Assembly: GCA_029721435.1 (NCBI GenBank)
Contig: CM056580.1
Span: forward strand, 73,309,367 to 73,373,366
Source: Gymnothorax reevesii
Taxonomy: Eukaryota; Chordata; Actinopteri; Anguilliformes; Muraenidae
Direction of reading: 5' to 3'
DNA: 64,000 nucleotides
Shown here: positions 47,158 through 57,351 of the stretch, piece after piece
Layout of the letters: each line of letters opens with the position of its first letter
Position numbering within the stretch: the first letter of the stretch is position 1
Position numbers and translations under genes: made by a program
Notes under the pieces: model-generated
The model's input: only the letters and a program-made list of their open reading frames with translations
Database searches by the model: none
What the model was told of the DNA's origin: nothing

Positions 47158-48680
47158 AGTCGTAACTTCATTTGTCTCAGTGTGGACGGCCTGAGGAGGC
47201 AATTATGCAATGCTAACGATATCTCTGCCAGTTTTTAAACACACCTGGTATTCCCAAATTGTGGGATATCTCTCTCCATGCCTGGGCTTTTTTTTAGCGA
47301 GATCCCGGTAGATGTTGAGTGTCGTGTCCCACAGCTCAGCATGCAGAGGGACCGCCACAATGATGCGCTCCTCCATTTTTGCTCTGGCTTTGATTTTTCT
47401 CTGATTCCAATATTTTCTCCTATTGGATGCACCGAGGTGTCGCTGCGCCCAAGTTCAATATTTTGAGCTTGGGCGCAGCGCCCTATCCAACGGCGGCGCC
47501 AGCCGCTCGCTGCACCCTCCTCGGCGCAGAACGGCGCGCCCTCACGCCCAGCAATCACATAAGCCGTTTTCACATAGCACGCGGTTTGGACGGCGTTCTG
47601 CGCTGGGTACGGCGCAGACGATTTCACATAGCACGCGGTTTGGACGGCGCAGAGATGGCACAGAGTAGGGCGCACGCATGCGCGTTGTGCACGCATGTGG
47701 CGCTGTTTGCTATGCGACCGATCAAGAAAGATAACTACAACGATAACAATAAAGTTTTATAGTTATAAATATAGTTTTTAAAATCAATCCAACTCACGTA
47801 GATGGCGAAGTCCACACCACAACTATAACGGCAACGATAATGGCAAACGATATCGCTGCGATCACTTTCAGAGTAATTTTATGAACAATGGAAAAATTGA
47901 CCACCCATCAAATCCGTCGGAATTTATAGGGCTTCACTTCAACATGTCATGTTCATTCAACATGGCAGATGACATCGCAGAGAAACTCATTACATAACGT
48001 TAATCTAAGTCCAAAAGGATACCTTGTATTACCTTAACTCGTCAGGTGTATTCGCTGAATAGTAGCCATGAAGCTAGGCCAACGTCAATTTGCCAACGAA
48101 GCAAAAATGGGTTCGCTGAAGAGAAAGTACAGCCAATGTGAACTAATCAAAGTAGCTAAATCAGCATTTACACAAGAAGTGAGGTGAGTCGTGTGAGTTA
48201 TCTTTCTCACTGCGGACGGCCCTAGGAGCCAATTATGCTATGAGGCTAACGATATCTCTGCCAGTTTTTAAAAACACCTGGTATTCCCAAATTGTGGGAT
48301 ATCTCTCTCCATGCCTGGGCTTTTTTTAACGAGATCCCGGTAGACGCGGAGTCTCGTGTCCCACAGCTCTGCGTGCAGAGAGACCGCCACAATGATGCTC
48401 TCCTCCATTTTTGCTCTGCCTTTCGAACAAAATCCGCCATTTTTTCCCCCCGATTCCAATATTCTCTCCTATTGGACTCGCCAAGGTGGGTGCACCGCCC
48501 TATCCAGCGGCAGCGCCCTGTCCAGCGGTGGCACCAGCCTCTCGCTACGCCCTCCTCGGCGCAGAACGGTGCGCCCTCGCGCCCAGCGATCTCATAGACA
48601 ATGAATGGCTGTCGCGGCCGACATCCGCGCTGAGCGCGTGGTATGTAAAAACGGCTTTTTGTGCAATAGGCCCAAGGTTT
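47158..48680 (-). mobile_element. GC-rich insertion with two MADF-like copies (possibly PIF/Harbinger)
   Basis: Two similar blocks, 47158-47700 and 48188-48680, lie in direct repeat about 1.03 kb apart. They share GGTATTCCCAAATTGTGGGA, CTCTCCATGCCTGGGCTTTT and CCGCCACAATGATG. On the minus strand both encode a region like the start of a MADF domain: EESIIVAVSLHAELWDTRLR, VYRDLVKK and, after a frame change, AWREISHNLGIP. PIF/Harbinger elements commonly carry Myb/SANT or MADF proteins. No transposase and no terminal repeats were found. Confidence 0.5.
48268..48459 (-). pseudogene. MADF-domain-like fragment
   Basis: The frame reads MEESIIVAVSLHAELWDTRL then RVYRDLVKKSPG. After VKK the homologous continuation AQAWREISHNLGIPG is in another frame, indicating a 1-2 base indel. 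It is followed by CCAGGTGTTT, which could have been a splice donor. The sister copy near 47250-47400 has the same arrangement. Confidence 0.55.
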
Positions 48681-49158
48681 TAACATGAGTTGGATAAGTT
48701 TGTTATATGCCCATAGACGCCATTATCATCTAATTTCTGCATTTTCAGGAAAACCCAGCGTGTACATGCAAATATATTTACGCTTCCAGGTTGAAAGACC
48801 CACTGAAAAAAAATTACTTCAAAGATTTTTGATATGAGCGAATAAACAGCCTGAGATTCTAGGTTTGCGCAAACGCAGAACCACGAAGTAGCATATTTTG
48901 ATAGGTAGCAAAATTTGACATAACACCAGCGTTCGAGAACTTGTCAAGTGACAGCAGAGAGATTAACAACGAAAATGCTGAATTTCTAAATATGTAGTTT
49001 GCTTCAAGTGATTGCGAAAATGAAGCTGACCTTCTTGGCTTTGAGGGGCGAGAAATTATGATCTGGTCGATTCAGCGCTGAAGTGTCCCATGTGGGTAAT
49101 ATTTTGAGCAGTGTGTTGGTATTTTACAGAAAAAGAAATCAAGCACTTAAAGGGTTAA

Positions 49159-50539
49159 GTTTGGCCAGGTGTTGGTGCTACAACCAAGGTAATAGGGCGT
49201 CCATCTTCAATAACATTCCATCCCCCTGCACTAGAGGGGAAAAAAAATCACAAGAACTGTAGTCTTACATTACTCCCATCAAAAGTGTTATTGCACGTGG
49301 AAATATAAAGTTTGACCTGGTGGTGCTGCCATAGGGAAGGTCGTAGGGGCACACCAAAGAAGAATTTGTCTACTGTGCTCCAAGACTGAACACAGAATTG
49401 GTGTAATTCCCAAGAATACTGTTTGAGATCCATGGTGTTTGTAATGGCAGCATCCACTATACCATGAACATGATATTTTGGGGATATAACAACTCTTTAA
49501 CATGAGGTCAGAGGAGGACATTGATCCAGATAGTCAGAGGCAGAGGGTCATCTAGACCTTCTGGGGTCATATTATAATTTGATGTCACAGAATCTGTATC
49601 TATAAAGAAAGATAGAGAATACACAAATGGTGCAATGCTCAAGGGTAGCACAAGGACATAAACCTTCAGAATATTTTAAGAAGATCTGGTGGATTTATTT
49701 TTCTTGGCATGGTCTAAGCACTCAACAGAGGATTTCTCTGCATAATAGCCACTAAAAATACAGAGGCAACTGATAACCCAATTTCTTCAGGTTAAGCCTC
49801 TCAAAAATAGGTAAAAATGAAGGCTTCGTTAGGTCAAATACAGCCAGAGACAAAGATGCAGACTAACACACGATGGTCTACTCTGCAACAGCTAGTTCTC
49901 ATAAAATATGCAGTTTCAAATTTGGCAGTTATGGCACAGCAGTGCAAATCAAGCAAATGAACATGCTGCTGCTTAATGGACCGTTGTATTTTACCAACTT
50001 TTTTTGAGGTAAAAATGCATGAATATCGTCAAAGCACCACTGCTGTAAATAACATTAAAAAAAAATTAAATCACTTGGTAAATAATCTTTTCACAGACAG
50101 TATGGCAGCACTTGAAGCAAATACAGAGATAACATGTAGGCCTATCAATGAAGGTCAGGGTGTTCTCTCAGTCAGACAGTGCATGTTAATACTTCTCGGT
50201 TTATATTTTGAGTTCTTTCTGATAAGAGAAAATAACCTGGAAAATCAATTTTTGTTGCACAACAACCAAAATGGACAAAAAATACACCCCCAATATTCCT
50301 TTTACAGGATGAGCAAAAAATATAAACAAATTAAAAAATCCATAATCCAGATTAAAAACCTATTCTTAAGATTTAAATCAGAAATACAAAATGAGTTTAC
50401 CTGAAATACACACACAGCCAGCAGTCAAACACTACCAGCCAGTTTCATCAATAAAAGCAGCAATTACATGCATTCTGCCTTAAATCACAGCGGGACTATT
50501 TGGTTGCAGTGAGAGTGAGGAAGCTCCTGTCTTTCTCAG
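49159..50539. other. 3' flank and probable 3' UTR of dusp11
   Basis: No coding segment is supported. A short stretch (49294-49430, TTTGACCTGGTGGTGCTGCC, GGGGCACACCAAAG) looks like a decayed dispersed repeat. On the minus strand AATAAA occurs in AAAAATAAATCC at about 49695, a possible poly(A) signal for dusp11. Confidence 0.35.
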
Positions 50540-53500
50540 TCAAGACCGGTTTCCCTTGTTCTTTCGGTGACGCTTCTTTTTGGGCTTCCCACGTGGCAGC
50601 GGCTTATCTCCACTGCCTTGCAGAGAAGAGGACATGTGTTCACTGGAGGCCCCTCCGTGACTGAGGTTGTGCTGCTCCACACCAGACTGTTGAGGAGACC
50701 CAGAGCATGAAGCGGGGTGTACAGGCCTGACCAAGTCTCGCTTATCACTGAAGGATCTCATCTCCTGAGGGAGAAGAGGATCGACAGGACCGCCAGGGCA
50801 GGACTGACTTTGACGAACTGACCTGAAAATCAACAAAAATGTTATACCTACAATTTCCAGTGCGGTGACATTTTCATTGCTGATGGGTCAGAACACATAA
50901 AGGGTCAACAAAGCATTTGGTGTGTACACACGTGATGTTGATGGTATGGACTGAGTTAGAAAGGCCCTCACTTGTTGAAGGGGGAATATTTAGAGACAGT
51001 CAGGGTGGCCTGACGACAGCCAGCACTGCCCTGTACAGGATCCTCTTCTGGCACCTCCATTCCATCATTGCTAAGAGAAAACAAATTATTTTGTTCAAAA
51101 ATATTTTACAACAGACAGAATGACTTTCCTTCTTCTTGACATCTACTAGAGTGCATTCGGGTCCTGATTTCAACTGAGCAACTCTATTAACTTTTACAAA
51201 TTAAGGCTCAAGCATTTCATAGACCAGGACTGGTAAGATACTGCACAAGCTCACAAATACTTCACTGTAACACGGAGAAACAACCGACAATATTTCTCTC
51301 AACCATCTGGAATAAAAAGATAAGTGTACCGCATTTTAGCTAACATTTGATATTGGTCATAAAAATGTTCCTTCCTGATAGTTTTCCTTGCTGTTAGAAG
51401 CATGACTGAAGTGCTAAATCTTACCATCTCTTTTGTCCAAAGAGCAGGTCGTCAAGGTAGTTCCTCCTCTCTATGGAATGACCGCGTGATGTGTTGAACA
51501 CTGTTGGTAGAGCTATAGACTGAAGAAGCCCCTTACAGATAGTCATACATTTTCTTTCATGACTCAAGTTTACAAAAATGAAATCCACTTGATAATTTTA
51601 TTTTAAATTATATACTCACAATCAACAGCTTGTCTTGGAACCATCCCTTCCACATCAATCAGATACCTTCATACGTAATTCCAGTGATAACAAAGGGGGG
51701 AAAAAATCTACTTCAAAGAATATACAGGATCGATATGAATTTATCTGTAGGAGCACTCACACACCAACCTGCACACCAAATATCCAGTACGATTCAATCC
51801 GTGGGTACAATGTACACCAATCAGCTTATCTGAAAAGCAAAAAAAAAAAAAACCAAAACAAAACATATTATCAGCCTACTACATCGGAGTCAGTCTCACA
51901 TTGAAATTCAGTTTATCAATGAGATTTATGTTAACATTCAACATTTAATGGCGTAAGACCCAATTAAAAGATAAATACTGAAATAAGTTTTGGACAAAGC
52001 AAGTCCTTCATCACAGCTGCTCCTTAAACTCTACATGAGGACAACATTTAAACTCCACCCAACTCTGAAAACAAGTTCCACAACACTGGAAGACTAAATC
52101 AAAAACAAGAAGCATTGTCCCATTCTTGAAAATATGGCTTCGAAATAACTTTCCTGGCATATAAAAATCCGTTTTAACGAGAATTTGATTATAACTTCAC
52201 ACTTCATTAGCTTTTAAAAGGCGGGTATGCTTAAGACATTTAATGCTCTTAAAAGTATGGGCCTACTGTCTTTCAATGATAGCACAGGCACCAACAAAAA
52301 CTATCCCCTGAAGTTTGAACTTGGAAGAAACAAAATCAATATCTGACTAAGAGTTTCCAGAGTTTCCCACCCAAGCTCAGTTAATAAGGAAAGTTCATGA
52401 CTTGTCATGACATTACAAGCCTTCCAAAAGAAAAATGCCCATGGAATACAAGGTAAAACCTTGATTTAAATGCTGCTGTGCATGCTACTTGGAATAAATT
52501 CTACCTCTTTTCATGAAATGATAGTGACAATGTGATTTTTTTCTTGATGAAGTGCCTGAATACAGAATTATTCCAAGTTTTTGGGCAGCAATATATATGG
52601 AGTTCAAGATCTGCTTCCTTTTTCCTGAATATTTCATTTTAAATTGGGTGGTATACAACTTATGCCAGGTATGTATTTGCAATGAAGGAAGTTGTACCAA
52701 AACATTTTTCTAACACAATACTTTACCTTTAGGATTTTAAGAGTTATTCAGAGTGTGAATATGGAGCATAACAAGAACTGGTGCAGTATAAAAACTGTTC
52801 CGGCTGTTCTGTTCTGTTCTGAAGAACAGCACTAACCATTGTTATCATTTTCCCGCAGAAATCTGTACACAGCCTTTTTAAAACTCAGGATGGTTGGGTC
52901 ACTGGGCACTCTCTGTCCAGTAGTGAATATCTTCTGATACTGCATACTGTCTGGTAAGTCCTTTAGTGCAAAAAATAGGTATCAGATGAGAAGAAGAATT
53001 TATGATAAATTATGAACGACACTGAACTGCACAAATGTACACACCAGGCTTTTAGTGCACAACCAATATACGGGAACCAAATTTGATCAGAAAAGGGCTG
53101 ATGTGACAAAAGGTTTTCATTGCATTCACAAACACACCCGATTTGACTCATCTAAGATCTTCACTGAAGACCAAAATTACTTATTTAGCTGAAACAGGAG
53201 TCACGTTGCCGCTTAAAACAAACCAAAAAAAAGTCAGCTCACAAATTAGCCCAATTCACATATGAAAATCCTCACACTCAAATCAAATGCACAGGCAGAT
53301 GCCAGTTTGCTTTCAATTAATCTTTGAGAGACCTTGAGGGTATACTGAGCAGGATTTTGGAGTCACAGTTTGTAAACACGAAATTCAAAGGTGGTGTTGT
53401 GTTGGTATGGGAAAATTGCCCATGAAAGCTTTTGATTCCTTACCATATTGACTGTGTGGAGGGATGTATGTGGGCCTAGAAAATGCATTTGTTTTTTGTA

Positions 53501-56500
53501 ACATATGTGCTCAGACAGATGTGGGCCAAATTTAGATGAGCACCCCCTAAAACCAACATATGGAGATAAATCAATGAATCACTCCCAATTATCACAGTGC
53601 TAGTTCGAAATTTTTAACTGTTATTGTTGCTGCCATCCCAAGGAACAATTTGACAGCAAACATGGCTTAACTACTTTGAAAATATGAGACCCAGGAGGAA
53701 CTGAAGCCATTAAAAGCATTATTTGGCCTCATTTTTCATCACAAATTGAAAGTTTAACATTAGAATTAATGTCATTCCCAAAGTGATCCACCCTAAATAT
53801 TTTATCAAAAGTAGATGGAGTATGCCAAGTTCATTTGCACAAAGTTTCAAGAAATTCTTTCACCGGTAACAATGTAGTAGGACGGCTGCATGTACACCAT
53901 CCTTGGAAAATCAAAAAGTCATTTTGAGGCAAAGGCAAACTACATAATGAAAACAGTGAATAAATAGATCGCAGTGGATCCATTATTCATCATTTGGAGC
54001 CTTTACCATCATAGGAATAATTTTAAAAAGCAGAGATTATATCGGGATCGCCTCTGGATCAGATCTCCCTTGAAAAGATCCAGCATGCATCATGTGTATT
54101 GTATATTATAAAAATGAAAGATTTCTGGTCAGGAATATGTTGTGGTTGAATTAGATGAATATCTTATCTTAAGTCGACATCTAAGCCACTAATTATGTTT
54201 CTTTTAAATGTTGAGAGCTTGTCGAAATGTACAGGTGCTGGTCAATGAATTAGAATAATTTGAAATTGTGCAATCGTTAAATTTTTTAATGCAGTTTTTG
54301 TGCAGAAAGCAAATCAGGTGTTCACCGCGCCTGTCCTACTTGTTAGAGTAATCACAGAACTCGCTACCTGTAAAAAAATTGCTCGGCTGAGCTTTCCAAA
54401 AGGCCCATTTCTAATTCGTTGACCAGCACCTGTATATATATAAGGCTGAATGTCTTTGGTTTGAGACCTGAAATGACCCAGGTAGTATTAAACACTTGCA
54501 ACATGCGCACACATGCCATTTGTTCTTTTCCCTGCAGGGCATGTGCAATAATAGTATGTAATAGGGTCATTAACTAGAGTAACATCAAACACATTTTCAT
54601 ATGTTGTACTTAGTTTGACTCCTGTGATGTGAATGTACCTGACAACGTATAAGGTTATCAAGGTGTTTGTACACCCAAACTTGATAGTCTTCCTCATCAT
54701 TATAGTGTTAAGCTATGTATCCTGGTGCCTGTTTAATCTGATAACATCCACATGCCAAAATTCGTAAGTATTCCAGAGAAAGTTCAAGAAACTTGACATC
54801 AGCACTTTCCTAGGATGGTGTACATACAGCTATCCAACTACATTGTTATCGGTGAAAGAATTTCTTGAAACTTTGTGCAAATGAACATGGCATTCTGTAC
54901 CTACTTTTTACCAAATATTTAGGGTGGATCACTTTGGGAACTACATTCATTTTAATGTTAAATTTTCAATTTGTGATGAAAAATGTAGCCAGATTATGCT
55001 TTTTTACGGCTTCAATTTCTCTTGGGTCTCATATTTTCAGAGCAATTAAGCCATGTTTGGTGTCTAATTGTTCCTTGGGATGGCAGCAACAATAACAGTT
55101 ATAAATTTTGAACTAGCACAGTGATAATGGGGAGATGTTCGTTGATTTATCCCCATATGTTGGTTTTAGGGGGTGCTCATCTAAATTTGGCCCACATATG
55201 TCCTAGCACATATGATACAAAAAAAAAAAAAAAACCTAACAAAAACAAATGCATTTTCTAAGCCCACATACATCTCTCCACTCAGTCAATATGGTAAGGA
55301 ATCAAAAGCTTTCATGGGCAATTTTCCCATGCTGACGCAACACCACCTTTGACCCTGCAGTGCTATGTCCTGCCCTTACACCCTGCAGGCTGTTATTGAC
55401 TGGGGGCTATACACCCACTGCCCAAGAGAAAACTCTCAAAAACATCCTGTTTAACAAAAAATAAGAAAAATGCAGCCAGACGGCAAGCTCCCTGAACATA
55501 TAATCACCGCCACTCACTTCAAGTCAATCACTAGTAATGACGGACAAATCATACAAGTCATTACATTTTTAGGAAAATCCTTCTTGGTATATCCTTAACA
55601 GAAAAACAAACTGATAACTCCCGGAACGGACTCCTTATAAATACATATATGCAAAAATACTTCTAAAATGAATGGCAGAATACACTATATACACATTACA
55701 AAGGTACTCCTACAATAGAGGGATGCATCATGTAATCTTGTGTTAATACTCAGGGACTGCATTCAGCAACGCTTCTGAGATCTGCACCTCCTCACCGTGG
55801 GACTATAGTAGCGTGCTGTGAAGGTGAGATCAATGATGAGGCCCAACTCCTCCTTCTCTTCCTCCAGCAAATGGATCAGGTCCAAAGGGCCAAAGGTCTC
55901 AGAAGGAGGCAAGCATCTCATGAGAGACTGAAAAAGGCAGACTTATTTACTGCCAATACTTCCCAGAGTGTTGGATGACACAATGTACCACTTTCCATTG
56001 AATTACAACCTCGTTTCCAGAAAAGTTGGGATGTTGTGTCAAATGTAAATAAAAACAGACTGCAATAATTGACAGATCAGTTAAACTCTGTAATAAATTG
56101 AAAATAGTACAAATACAACATAGCAAATGTTGAAACTCAGAAATTTTGTTTCTGAAAAATATCTGCTCATTTTGAATTTGATGCAGCAACGTTTCAAAAA
56201 TGTATGGACAAGGCCATGTTTACCACGGTGTTGGATCATCTCTTCTTTTAACAGCACCCTGTGGTTTCGAACGGAGGAGACCAATTACTATTAGTTTTGA
56301 AAGAAACATGTCATCTCGTTCTTGCTTGATTTTAGATTTCAGCTTCTCAACACTTTTGCAGACTCTTTTGTAGCATTTGTCATTTCATAATGCACCAGAT
56401 TTTTCAATGGGCTGTAGGCAGGCCAGTTTAGTGCCCAGATTCTTCTACTACGGATTCATGAAGTGGTAACATGCGCACAAAGTGGCTTGGCATTCTCTTG

Positions 56501-57305
56501 CTGAAATAAGCAAGCCTTAACAGAAAAAGATGTCTTGATGGCTGTATATGTTGCTTCAGAACCTGTATCTATTGTTCAGCATTAATGCCGTCTTCACAGA
56601 TGTGCGAGTTACCCATGCCACGTGCACTAATGCACCCCTATACTATCATGGATGCTGGGTTTTGAACTGTCCGCTGATAAAAAACCGCATGTTCCCTCTC
56701 CTCCTTAGCCAAAAGGACGTGACATCCTTTATTTCCAAAAAATTTCAGATTTTGATTCATCAGACCAAGAGGTAGTTTTCATCTTCATCTCAGGCCATCA
56801 CAAATAAGCTTATGCCCAGAGAAGGCAGCAACGTTACTGGATCTTGTTTATTGATTTTTTTGTTTTACATATTAAAGTTATTACTTGCATCTGTGGATGC
56901 AGTGACAATTGTGCTCACCAAGAATTGTTTTCAGAAGCATTCCTGAGCCAATGCATTGATTTCGACAATAGAATCCAATCTGTTTCTGATTCAGTGCCAC
57001 CTGGGGGTCTAATGATCACAGCTATTCAATGTTGGTTTTCCCTTGCATGCAGATATTTCTCCGGATTCTGAATCATTTTATGATATTACATACCCTAGAT
57101 CAGGGGTTCCCAAACTTTTCCAAATCAGGGCCCACTCGAAAATCTAAAAAATGTCCGCGGCCCACCTTTGTCCTATAAACAGTACATAGACAAAATTATG
57201 CATTATCAGAACACTTAACAGCAACAATAAATGTTGTTGTGGTTGTTGTTAAGAAAATAAAATAAATAAAATAAAATAAATAAAAAACAACAATAATTGT
57301 TGTTT

Positions 57306-57351
<46 letters not shown>

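Larger units (their letters stand above)
46985..49154. mobile_element. piggyBac-like element split by an insertion
   Basis: The right end is GCACTTAAAGGG followed by TTAA (49155-49158), the piggyBac-type terminus and target. Just inside lies a short transposase-start-like stretch (FASSDCENEADLLGFEGRE, at about 48990-49060) with stops on each side. The segments 46990-47160 and 48683-48955 match, in the same order, adjacent parts of 59205-59610, showing that 47165-48680 was inserted later. The left end could not be placed. Confidence 0.6.

Noticed and set aside
47235..47696. 153-codon minus-strand frame as a host gene
   Set aside because: It crosses repeated CACGCGG units and a MADF-like block in a shifted frame; transposon-derived.
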